Shown here: piece by piece, positions 36,447 to 44,528 of the stretch
Layout: each line of letters opens with the position of its first letter
Numbering within the stretch: the stretch's first letter is position 1
Source of the DNA: CAIWHR01 sp963726775
GTDB lineage: Bacteria; Pseudomonadota; Gammaproteobacteria; Burkholderiales; Casimicrobiaceae
Direction of reading: 5' to 3'
Assembly: GCA_963726775.1 (NCBI GenBank)
Contig: CAVSDL010000012.1
Location: forward strand, 149,040 to 213,039
Length of the DNA stretch: 64,000 bases
Notes under the pieces: generated by a model
The model's input: the letters and a program-made list of their open reading frames with translations, nothing else
Databases searched by the model: none
What the model was told of the DNA's origin: nothing
Translations under genes and position numbers: made by a program

Positions 36447-37444
36447 ACGGGCGACTCCGGGAGCAACGCCAGCGCAGTCAGCGCCGTTCGACGATGCACG
36501 CGTCCCTGTCCGGCGGGCAGAGCGATGCCCGGCAGCGAAAGCGCGAACGGCCGCGTCGCACGCTCCGCGGCCAGCACCCATGCCGCAAGACGGGCGATTC
36601 GCGCCTCGGCGTCGAGAGCGGCCGGGAGCGCGTGCCACTCGAGTTCCGCGGGCCCGCCACCGCCGCCGCCGTCGAATTGCTTCGTGTACCAATCGGCGCC
36701 ACGCGCGACTGCTTTCCACGCGACGCGCTGCAACGGATCGCCGGGTTGGTAACTGCGCAGGCCCGCGAGATCCGTGCTGTCCCCGCGCGACTCCGCGTGG
36801 GTGTCCTGGCCGACGCGACCCAGGGGTAACGGCGGAGCGTCGATCTCGGGTGCGGGAAACACGACGCCCGACAGCGGAAAATGCACGTACGCCCAGCCGC
36901 GCCACAGGCCGAGGGGGTAGACGGACGAGAGCGTGACGCGTCCGAGCGCGACGTGCCCGCGGCGCGTCGCGGGCAACTCGATGGTCACCGGCAGTGCCGC
37001 CCCGGGGATCGCCTCCAGCGTGACCGGCGCGCCGCGCCGTGCGGCGAGCGTAATCGCGTGCCGCGCCATCGCGCCACCGGAAAGTGCCAGCGTGAACGGC
37101 AACGCACCGCCGGCAAATGTCTCGCCCGCGGCAATCGGCGCGAGCTCGATGCCGGCGAGGTTGCGAAACGCGTGCAGGAGCGTGGCCGCGGCGAGCCCGG
37201 CCAGCAGGAAGGTCACCGCAAAGCCCAGCGAGAGCGCGTAGTTGAGTGACGTCAGCAACATGATCGCCAGCGTTCCCAGGAAGGCAAGGCCGCGCTTCGT
37301 GGGCAGGATGTAGATCCGGCTATGGCGCAGGATGACGGGGTCGTGGTCGGCCGGGCGCATACGGAAGATGCGCTGAAGGTAGCGGGCGCGCCACGATTCC
37401 CGGGGCGCGCCCGGTGCTGCGTCGGAGACCCGAGAGGCAGGCAT
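36443..37444 (-). CDS. DUF58 domain-containing membrane protein
   Basis: A protein of about 333 residues with two close hydrophobic helices (about residues 45-90, GLAFLGTLAIMLLTSLNYAL and GFAVTFLLAGLAAATLLHAF) and a soluble part. The soluble part holds the DUF58 signature STDLAGLRSYQPGDPLQRVAWK, which resembles a degenerate von Willebrand A fold. Proteins of this type partner MoxR AAA+ ATPases as membrane-attached clients or adaptors, but a precise role here is not known. The frame is open to 37522; I chose MPASRV at 37444, and either could be right. Its stop overlaps the tgpA start, and moxR is 47 bases beyond the longer start. Confidence 0.85.
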   Translation of the reverse strand: MPASRVSDAAPGAPRESWRARYLQRIFRMRPADHDPVILRHSRIYILPTKRGLAFLGTLAIMLLTSLNYALSLGFAVTFLLAGLAAATLLHAFRNLAGIELAPIAAGETFAGGALPFTLALSGGAMARHAITLAARRGAPVTLEAIPGAALPVTIELPATRRGHVALGRVTLSSVYPLGLWRGWAYVHFPLSGVVFPAPEIDAPPLPLGRVGQDTHAESRGDSTDLAGLRSYQPGDPLQRVAWKAVARGADWYTKQFDGGGGGGPAELEWHALPAALDAEARIARLAAWVLAAERATRPFALSLPGIALPAGQGRVHRRTALTALALLPESPV

Positions 37445-37569
37445 CGCGGTCACGCAGGATGAACGGGGAACTGGCGAAGACACTTGAAACCGCGGCAGGG
37501 TGGCAGCCGGATGGTCGGCCACAGACGTCCCGGCGCAGCGCCTGCGTGCATCACGGCTTCAGTACCGAG

Positions 37570-38529
37570 CTACGGGACCGCCACGGCGCGCAACAGCGTC
37601 TGCGCCTGCAAGGCCCCGCTGCGCGCGCCGCCCGCAAGCCGGTGTCCGGCGACCGAGGGGAATACGGCCTGCACGTCCTCGGGGAGCACCATCGGCCGAC
37701 CGGCAAGCAGTGCCCACGCGCGCGCGGCCGCCACGAGCAGCAGCCCCGCGCGTGGCGACAACCCGCGGCGGGCACCGGCATCGGTGCCGCTGCCAAAATT
37801 GCCGCGCGTGGCCGCAAGCAGCGCCTGCAGGTAATCGAGCAGGGCCGGCGCGACGTGCACGCCGGCGGCTTCACGCTGCCATTCGAGGAGCGTCGGCGGA
37901 TCCGCAAGCGCCGGCAGCGCGGCCACCAGGGCGCGACGATCACCGCCCACGAGCAATTCGCGCTCCGCGGCCGGGTTCGGATACCCGAGCTCGATCGCCA
38001 TCAGGAACCGGTCGAGCTGCGATTCCGGCAGCGGGTTCGCGCCGATCTGCTCGACGGGGTTTTGCGTGGCGATGACGAAAAACGGATCGGGAAGCCTGCG
38101 GGTCTCGCCATCCTGCGACACCTGCCGCTCCTCCATGGCTTCCAGGAGCGCGCTTTGGGTCTTCGGCGACGCCCGATTGATTTCGTCGGCCAGCACGACC
38201 GACGCAAAGATGGGTCCCGGATGGAACCGGAACGCCTGCGCCGGGGCGTCGAATATCGACACGCCGAGCACGTCCGCCGGCAGCAGGTCGCTCGTGAACT
38301 GGATTCGGGTGGACTTGAGGCCGAGCGTCATCGCGAGCCCATGCGCGAGCGTGGACTTGCCGACGCCCGGAATGTCCTCGATCAGCAGGTGGCCCCGAGC
38401 CAGGAGGCAGGCGAGGGCGAGCCGCAACGGTTCCGGCTTGCCGACGACGATGCGCTCGAGCTGGGCCAATACCGCGGCGAGCCGCTGCGCGACGGGAACG
38501 TTGGCCTGGCCCAGGGGACGGACGGTCAT
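37570..38529 (-). CDS. moxR: MoxR-family AAA+ ATPase
   Basis: A 319-residue ATPase with Walker A GVGKST within IEDIPGVGKSTLAHGLA, Walker B VVLADEINRASPKTQSALLEAM, sensor 1 FFVIATQNPVEQIGANPLPE, and a lid domain (GLSPRAGLLLVAAARAWALL). MoxR ATPases act as chaperones that assemble or activate membrane or metal-containing complexes, together with DUF58 and transglutaminase partners such as those encoded next. It heads the minus-strand unit and is divergent from the deacetylase gene (171-base gap). Confidence 0.92.
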   Translation of the reverse strand: MTVRPLGQANVPVAQRLAAVLAQLERIVVGKPEPLRLALACLLARGHLLIEDIPGVGKSTLAHGLAMTLGLKSTRIQFTSDLLPADVLGVSIFDAPAQAFRFHPGPIFASVVLADEINRASPKTQSALLEAMEERQVSQDGETRRLPDPFFVIATQNPVEQIGANPLPESQLDRFLMAIELGYPNPAAERELLVGGDRRALVAALPALADPPTLLEWQREAAGVHVAPALLDYLQALLAATRGNFGSGTDAGARRGLSPRAGLLLVAAARAWALLAGRPMVLPEDVQAVFPSVAGHRLAGGARSGALQAQTLLRAVAVP

Positions 38530-38700
38530 GGTTGCACTTTCTCGGAGACGTTGGACTCGGGGGGAACTCTAACGCTCGGGGTTGGGCTAGTCATCTCTCA
38601 GGGGGACCCGCTACACTGCATTCGACGGCTGGCAGGAGCGATAGCCCGCCCGTCCGATGGGTTCGATGGTGGCAATCGCCACAAGATTCAAGCAAACGCC

Positions 38701-39627
38701 GTGCCGACAGCCTATATCACGCACCCCTCGTCATTGTTGCACGACATGGGGCCCTATCATCCGGAGTGCCCGGATCGGCTGCACGCGATAGGAGACCGCC
38801 TGATCAGCGCCGGACTCGATGCCTATCTGCGCCACTACACGGCACCGGCGGCCACCCATGAACAGCTGGCGCGCGTGCACGGCGAGGGCTTCCTTGCGAC
38901 GATCGAGGCGGAAAGCCCGGTTTCGGGCCTCCATTTCATCGACCCGGATACGGCGATGAACCCGCATTCGCTCGATGCGGCGCGGCATGCGGCTGGCGCT
39001 CTGGTGCTGGCGACGGACCTCGTGCTGCGCGGCGAATGCCGCAGCGCGTTCTGCGCAGTCCGCCCCCCGGGCCACCACGCCGAGCGCAACCGGGCCATGG
39101 GCTTCTGCCTCTTCAACAATGTCGCCGTCGGCGCCGCGCACGCCATCGCGGCCCACGGCATCGGGCGTGTCGCCGTCGTCGACTTCGACGTTCATCACGG
39201 CAACGGCACCGAGGACATCTTCGCCGACGATCCGCGCGTGTTGATGGTGTCGACATTTCAACACCCGTTGTATCCGTACTCGGGGACCGAGAACATTTCT
39301 GCACACATGGTCAATATTCCGCTCGCCGCCGGCAGCGGCGGCGCCGCGTTCCGGGATGCCGTCCGCGACCATTGGCTGCCGGCTCTGGAGCGCCACCAGC
39401 CGGAGGTCCTCTATGTCTCCGCGGGATTCGACGCGCATCGCGAGGACCCGCTCGCGGGTCTTAAACTCACCGAGACGGATTACGCATGGGTGACGCGCGA
39501 ACTTGTTGCCGTCGCCAACAAATACGCAGGCGGGCGGATCGTGTCGACTCTGGAGGGCGGCTACGCACTTTCCGCGCTTGGCCGCAGCGCCGCCGAGCAC
39601 ATTCGGGAACTGCTGGTAGCGACATGA
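38701..39627 (+). CDS. Histone deacetylase family (class II / acetoin-utilisation type) protein
   Basis: This 308-residue zinc amidohydrolase has RPPGHHAERNRAMGFCLFNN (the two-histidine charge relay), VVDFDVHHGNGTEDIF (zinc ligands Asp and His) and SAGFDAHREDPLAGLKLT (third zinc ligand Asp). Bacterial members deacetylate polyamines, acetoin-pathway proteins or small molecules; the substrate here is unknown. The start is GTG 38701 just before PTAYITHPSSLLHDMG, the family N-terminus; no ATG is close. It diverges from moxR and precedes the Rieske gene by 153 bases. Confidence 0.9.
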   Translation: MPTAYITHPSSLLHDMGPYHPECPDRLHAIGDRLISAGLDAYLRHYTAPAATHEQLARVHGEGFLATIEAESPVSGLHFIDPDTAMNPHSLDAARHAAGALVLATDLVLRGECRSAFCAVRPPGHHAERNRAMGFCLFNNVAVGAAHAIAAHGIGRVAVVDFDVHHGNGTEDIFADDPRVLMVSTFQHPLYPYSGTENISAHMVNIPLAAGSGGAAFRDAVRDHWLPALERHQPEVLYVSAGFDAHREDPLAGLKLTETDYAWVTRELVAVANKYAGGRIVSTLEGGYALSALGRSAAEHIRELLVAT

Positions 39628-39780
39628 AGCCGGCGGGGGCGAGCCGACTAGATGCGGCGGCGGCCAACAGCCGGCCCGTGCACGGTACGATGGCACAGCA
39701 CGATCGAAGCGGCCTGACGAATCGTGCCCCTGCGGGGGCGGACGCCCGTTGAGCAGCGTCGCCGGAGAGTAGGGTCGCCA

Positions 39781-40485
39781 ATGGAACGTCGAAAATTCCT
39801 CGAATCATGCGCGGTCATGTCCGGCGTCGCCGGCGTCAGCGCGCTGTCCAGCGCGTGGGCCGACGCCGCACCGCGCCTCTACGGCCGGGCGCGGCTGGTC
39901 GACGTCCATGGGGCGCCGTTGCGCGCGAGCGCACTCGCGGTCGAGACCAACTACGTCTTTCACTATCCGTTTGCGGCGACCCCCTGTTTCCTGCTGAACC
40001 TCGGACGTCCGGTCACGACCGCGGCTACGCTGCGGCGCGTGGACGGGGCGACTTACGCATGGCACGGCGGCGTCGGCCCGGCACGCGCGGTGGTCGCCTT
40101 CTCGGCGATCTGCGCGCACAAGCTCGCGTATCCGACACGCGACATCTCGTTCATCCGGTACCAGCGGCAGAAGTCGGCGACATCCGACGCGCACGTCATC
40201 CACTGCTGTGCCGACCACAGCGTCTACGACCCCGCCCATGGCGCGCGGGTGCTGGCGGGTCCCGCGCCGCAGCCGCTCGCGGCAATTCTGCTCGATTACG
40301 ATGCGGCTGCCGACGAGCTCCAGGCGATCGGCACCGTCGGCGCCGAACAGTTTGACGCGTTCTTCGCCAAGTACGACTTCAGGCTGGGAATGGAATACGG
40401 CCAGGGCGGGGCGAAGCGTCTCGTCGGCGAACGCACCGTAGTGCGCGAGCTGTCGCAATTCTGCAAGCAGACGATACAGTGCTGA
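39781..40485 (+). CDS. Tat-exported Rieske-type [2Fe-2S] protein
   Basis: This 234-residue protein starts MERRKFLESCAVMSGVAGVSAL, a twin-arginine signal (RRKFL). The cluster ligands appear as C-x-H in AICAHKLAYPT and C-x2-H in HCCADHSVYDP, 29 residues apart. The usual CTHLGC and CPCHGS boxes are altered: the first lacks the disulfide cysteine. It should therefore bind a Rieske cluster in the periplasm, but it is not the cytochrome bc1 subunit by sequence or context. The partner is unknown. It sits between the deacetylase gene and an ABC-2 exporter on the same strand, with a 124-base gap to the latter. Confidence 0.75.
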   Translation: MERRKFLESCAVMSGVAGVSALSSAWADAAPRLYGRARLVDVHGAPLRASALAVETNYVFHYPFAATPCFLLNLGRPVTTAATLRRVDGATYAWHGGVGPARAVVAFSAICAHKLAYPTRDISFIRYQRQKSATSDAHVIHCCADHSVYDPAHGARVLAGPAPQPLAAILLDYDAAADELQAIGTVGAEQFDAFFAKYDFRLGMEYGQGGAKRLVGERTVVRELSQFCKQTIQC

Positions 40486-40609
40486 GGGGCTGTGCGGCGC
40501 GCACCGCATTCGCGGGCCTGCTTCGGCTACAATCGAATTCCGGGCCGTGCGCAGGAATCCACCTCTGCGGCATGGTCCGGTTTCGCACCTACGCACGCCG
40601 ACCACGCGC

Positions 40610-41392
40610 ATGACGCCCACCGACGCCGCGATCGTAGTCGCCGACCTCCGGAAGTCCTACGGCGTGATCGAGGCGGTCCGGGGAATTACTTTCGTGGTTC
40701 GGCGCGGTACGACCACGGCGCTGCTCGGCGGCAATGGCGCGGGAAAGACGACGACGCTGTCGATGCTGCTGGGCGTGCTGACACCGACGGCAGGACGGGT
40801 GTTGGTGCTCGGCGCGGAAATGCCGCGGAGCCGCCATCGCGTGCTGCCGCGAATCAATTTCACGTCGCCGTACGTGGACCTGCCGAAGCGCCTCACCGTG
40901 CGCGAAAATCTCGCCGTGTTCGCGGACCTGTACGGCGTGCGCAACGCGCGTGAGCGCATCGCGGCGGTGGCCGAGGACTGCGACTTGAATGATCTCCTGG
41001 CGCGCCCCTACGGCGGGCTCTCCGCGGGCCAGCGCACCCGGGTTTCGCTCGCCAAGGCGGTCATCAACGAGCCCGAAGTACTGCTGCTCGACGAGCCGAC
41101 GGCTTCGCTCGATCCGGATGTCGGCGATCGGATGCGCACGTACCTCGAGCAGTATCAGCGGCGCACGGGATGCACGATGCTGCTGGCCTCGCACCACATG
41201 GGCGAGGTCGAGCGCATGTGCGACGACGTGATCATGCTTCGGGAAGGGCTCGTCGTCGACCAGGGCTCGCCGCAAGCGCTGCTCGCTCGCTACGGCCGCG
41301 CGAACATGGAGGAAGTGTTTCTCGACATCGCCCGCGGCCGGACGGCGGAGCGCGTCGCCGGCAGTGGCGCGGAAAAGATCACGACGTTCTGA
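40610..41392 (+). CDS. ABC-2 type exporter, ATP-binding protein
   Basis: This 260-residue ATPase has Walker A GGNGAGKTTT, the signature YGGLSAGQRTRVSLAKA (LSAGQ in place of LSGGQ), Walker B VLLLDEPTASLDPD and H-loop LASHH. The sequence INFTSPYVDLPKRLTVREN is the Q-loop region of DrrA/NatA-type ATPases. It powers export through the permease encoded by the overlapping next gene. The cargo is unknown. The ATG at 40610 precedes the first strand; an upstream frame to 40547 adds a short arginine-rich tail. A TACAAT at 40528-40533 may be its -10 box. Confidence 0.9.
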   Translation: MTPTDAAIVVADLRKSYGVIEAVRGITFVVRRGTTTALLGGNGAGKTTTLSMLLGVLTPTAGRVLVLGAEMPRSRHRVLPRINFTSPYVDLPKRLTVRENLAVFADLYGVRNARERIAAVAEDCDLNDLLARPYGGLSAGQRTRVSLAKAVINEPEVLLLDEPTASLDPDVGDRMRTYLEQYQRRTGCTMLLASHHMGEVERMCDDVIMLREGLVVDQGSPQALLARYGRANMEEVFLDIARGRTAERVAGSGAEKITTF

Positions 41393-42225
41393 TGAAGACG
41401 GCGCGGGCCATCGAGCAATACACCGGCGCCGCGGCGTCGGCCCGTCGCGTGCGCGGCGTGCTCCGTCGGCACGCGTATCTCATTCTGAAATCGTGGACGC
41501 GAATCGTTTCGATGATGTACTACCCGACGGTGACGATGGTGGTGTGGGCATTCGTCACGCTCTACCTTGCGCCGACCAACAACTTTCTCAGGGATGCGCC
41601 CGGCTTCTTCATTGGCGCCGTGCTGCTGTGGGACGTGCTGTTCCGTGGCCAGCTTGGCGTGTCGCTGACGTTCATCGAGGAACTTTATGCGCGCAACCTC
41701 GGCAACCTTTTCGTGTCGCCGCTCACGCTGCCCGAGTACATCGCCGGCCAGCTGACGATGAGCGTTCTGCGCGCGCTGATAGGCGTCGGCGGCGCCTGCC
41801 TGTTCGCCTGGCTGCTGTTCCGCTACTCGATATTTTCGCTGGGGTTTCCACTGATCGCTTTCTTCGCCAACCTGCTGGTGTTCGGCTGGGCCATCGGTCT
41901 CGCCATGTCGGGGATGATCATGTGGCTGGGACTCGGCGCCGAGGAACTCGCGTGGGCGGCGATCTTCGTTGTCGCGCCGGTGTCGGGCGTCTACTACCCG
42001 ATCAGCGTGCTGCCGGGCTGGATGCAATGGATCGCATGGTCGACCCCTTCGGCGCACGTGTTCGAGGGCATGCGCGCGGTGCTGCTGCATGGCGTATTCC
42101 CGTGGAGCCAATTCTGGGCTGCCGTGGCGCTCAACGTCGTTTGCCTGGTGCTCGGCGCGGCATTGTTTGCCTGGGCGGTGCGCGCAGCGCGCCGCCACGG
42201 CAAGTTGTTGCAGATGGGCGAGTAA
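41392..42225 (+). CDS. ABC-2 type exporter, permease
   Basis: A 277-residue membrane protein with about six helices. It contains RHAYLILKSWTRIVSMMYYPT at the first helix, and VAPVSGVYYPISVLPGWMQW before the fifth, the conserved ABC-2 block with the VFPLSGVFYP-like pattern. It forms the channel for the ATPase encoded immediately upstream; the ATG overlaps that stop codon (TGATG). The substrate may be a lipid, polysaccharide or drug. Nothing in the neighbourhood settles it. Confidence 0.9.
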   Translation: MKTARAIEQYTGAAASARRVRGVLRRHAYLILKSWTRIVSMMYYPTVTMVVWAFVTLYLAPTNNFLRDAPGFFIGAVLLWDVLFRGQLGVSLTFIEELYARNLGNLFVSPLTLPEYIAGQLTMSVLRALIGVGGACLFAWLLFRYSIFSLGFPLIAFFANLLVFGWAIGLAMSGMIMWLGLGAEELAWAAIFVVAPVSGVYYPISVLPGWMQWIAWSTPSAHVFEGMRAVLLHGVFPWSQFWAAVALNVVCLVLGAALFAWAVRAARRHGKLLQMGE

Positions 42226-42312
42226 ATCAAGGCGCACGCTGGCGCGACCTCGGCCGCGGGACTGATTTGTGGTGTACCTTGTAGGAAGCTCGATGCAACC
42301 GCGGAGTCACCC

Positions 42313-43686
42313 ATGGCCAGGATCAACCTGTCGCATCTGCCGGCGTGCATCGAGGATTCACGGCTCGCGTGGCTCGACGCCGATACAGGACCGCCGGAAC
42401 CCACGGTCTACGCCGAAATGGTCGCGCGCCTCGACGCCGCGCGTCGCAAACTGCCGCCGCTCTACCGCGTAAACGCCGCCGATCCGTTCATCACCACGCT
42501 GAAGGGTATCGGCGCCGACGGCTATGCGCACGTTCTGCAGAAGGATCCGAAACGCGAAGGCTCGGCCGGACTGCTGCTCGACGTGGCCCAGGCGATCCTG
42601 CAGAACGGCGAAGGCTACGAGACGCGAGCCACCGACGGATTCCAGGAGGTCATCAGCGATCTCTATGATGGTTTTCTGAGCGCCGAGGACCGTCGCGGCG
42701 TCAAGGAACCCGACTACGAAAGGATCGCGCCGCTTGTCAAATGGGGCAGCCCGTCGTCGGGTCCCTACACTTGGCCGATCGACGCGACATCCCCATTCGG
42801 CATGAAGGTGGGCATCGTCAGCCTCCCGCCGGCGAACGCGCGGCGCGGAGTGTGCGCGTGGGCGGCGCTGGGCCACGAAACCGGTGGCCACGACATCCTC
42901 CACGCCGACAAGGGACTCTTGAAGGAGTTGGCGGAGGCCGTCGGCGACGCGCTGGTCGCGGCAAAGCTCGGCAACGATCTTGCCGACTACTGGTCGGAGC
43001 GCATCGACGAGACCGCGTCCGATGTGCTCGGCATCCTCAATCTCGGGCCCGCCGCGGCGGTGGGCATGCTCGCGTACTTCCGCGGGATCAACGCCGCGCT
43101 GGGCTGGGGGCCGAAACTGAGCAGCGAAGGGGCCGCCGATGACCCGCATCCGGCGGATGTCCTGCGCGGATGGCTGGGTGCGGAGACCGTGCGGTTGCTG
43201 AAGTTCAGCGCCGCCGCCGCATGGGCCGACGCGCTGGCGAAGGAGACGGATCGCGACGCGCAGAAGATCGTGCTTGCCGGTGCAAACGTGACCCTGGCGC
43301 AGGCAAGGAAAAGCGTCGGGCTGGTCGCGAAGACGATCGCCGCGCGCCAGCTCCACGCGCTCGACGGCCACGCGCTGGCGCAGATCCAGAACTGGAGCAA
43401 TCACGACGAAACGCTTGTGGCAAGGCTGCGCGAACCGCTGACGATGGCGGTGGAGTTGCCCGGTCGTTACGCCGGTGGCACTTACGCCGCGCATGTCGTG
43501 GCGGCGGCGGTGATGGCTGCGCTCGACGAACCCGGGGCAATCGCCGTGATCTTCGACCGGATGCTGGGCATGCTCAAGGTGATGCACGATGCGAATCCAT
43601 CGTGGGGTCCGCTGTACGTCGTGCATCCGGGCGATGTTGTCCGCGATTTCGCGGTCGGCGTGCGCCGTTTGCGGAGTGCGAGTTGA
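42313..43686 (+). CDS. Unrecognised protein with HExxxH motif, possible metallopeptidase
   Basis: This 457-residue protein matches no family I can name. HETGGHDILHAD at residues 188-199 gives H188-E189-x3-H193, with a further H197, and E233 lies 40 residues later in RIDETASDVLG. This is the kind of arrangement seen in zincins; the HExxxH spacing is known from dipeptidyl-peptidase III (HELLGH). The rest is helical with Ala-rich stretches and no signal peptide or membrane helix. It follows the ABC exporter by 87 bases on the same strand. A zinc hydrolase is my inference from the motif and surrounding helices only; a non-enzymatic role is possible. Confidence 0.55.
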   Translation: MARINLSHLPACIEDSRLAWLDADTGPPEPTVYAEMVARLDAARRKLPPLYRVNAADPFITTLKGIGADGYAHVLQKDPKREGSAGLLLDVAQAILQNGEGYETRATDGFQEVISDLYDGFLSAEDRRGVKEPDYERIAPLVKWGSPSSGPYTWPIDATSPFGMKVGIVSLPPANARRGVCAWAALGHETGGHDILHADKGLLKELAEAVGDALVAAKLGNDLADYWSERIDETASDVLGILNLGPAAAVGMLAYFRGINAALGWGPKLSSEGAADDPHPADVLRGWLGAETVRLLKFSAAAAWADALAKETDRDAQKIVLAGANVTLAQARKSVGLVAKTIAARQLHALDGHALAQIQNWSNHDETLVARLREPLTMAVELPGRYAGGTYAAHVVAAAVMAALDEPGAIAVIFDRMLGMLKVMHDANPSWGPLYVVHPGDVVRDFAVGVRRLRSAS

Positions 43687-43784
43687 AGCGAGCCTCGCGT
43701 GCCGCAGGCCGGCTGCCGAAGGTTACCGGGCGAGCGCGGTGGTCGCCTTATTCGAAGTGAGATTCTGAATTTGGGAGGTGCAGA

Positions 43785-44219
43785 ATGGGAAACGCAACGA
43801 GCTATACCGGGTCGTGTTTTTGTGGAGCGGTTCAGATCGCGGTCACCGGTGCACCGGTCGCCATGGGCTACTGTCATTGCGAATCCTGTCGTCATTGGTC
43901 CGCAGGACCGGTGAACGCGTTTACGCTCTGGAATCCCGATGCCGTGCGGATCACCCGAGGTGCAGAAAGCCTGGGTTCGTACCACAAGACTCCGCACAGC
44001 CACCGCAAGTGGTGCAAGATCTGCGGCGGGCACGTTCTCACCGAACATCCCGGAATGAAGCTCGTCGACGTCTATGCAGCGGTCATTCCGGGATTTCCGT
44101 TCGGGGCCGGCGTGCACGTGCACTATCAGGAGAGCGTCCTGCCGCTCAGGGATGGCGTGCCGAAGCTGAAAGATCTGCCCAGGGAAATGGGCGGGTCGGG
44201 CGAAAGCGTTGCCGAGTGA
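43785..44219 (+). CDS. GFA-family (glutathione-dependent formaldehyde-activating / CENP-V) protein
   Basis: A protein of 144 residues, normal for the family. The zinc-binding cysteines are present: GSCFCGAVQIAVTG, YCHCESCRHWSAG and KWCKICGGHVLTEHP. Members bind zinc, and the type enzyme condenses formaldehyde with glutathione. Many paralogues have other or unknown roles, so the reaction is not assured. A good Shine-Dalgarno sequence (GGGAGG) precedes the ATG. It lies 98 bases after the HExxxH gene and has no pathway partner nearby. Confidence 0.88.
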   Translation: MGNATSYTGSCFCGAVQIAVTGAPVAMGYCHCESCRHWSAGPVNAFTLWNPDAVRITRGAESLGSYHKTPHSHRKWCKICGGHVLTEHPGMKLVDVYAAVIPGFPFGAGVHVHYQESVLPLRDGVPKLKDLPREMGGSGESVAE

Positions 44220-44528
44220 CGCAGACGCATCGACATTCGCTGCCCGAAGCCGTGAACGAGCGCGCGGAAATTTCCGGCAAGGGAACCGCGACCGGAGGTC
44301 GGGCCCGGTGTCTTGCGCCGCGGAAATTGTCTGCGTGGGGGCGGTGAGCTACACGGGAACGTGCGCGGCTAAGCGCTGCACTATGCGAGTGCCGTGCGGC
44401 GCGGCGCGCGACTTTCCGGCCGGCGCACGTTGGCGCGACCCCCTGTCGCGCTCACGTTGACCTACCTTTACGTGCCTGACGAACGCATTTCCGCGTCATT
44501 CGGGCGCAACCACCGCGGCGGTGCGTAG
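44220..44528. other. 309-base intergenic region
   Basis: No supported gene. Small frames here have no family resemblance. I saw no clean promoter or terminator; the composition is somewhat less GC-skewed than the flanking genes. Confidence 0.4.
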
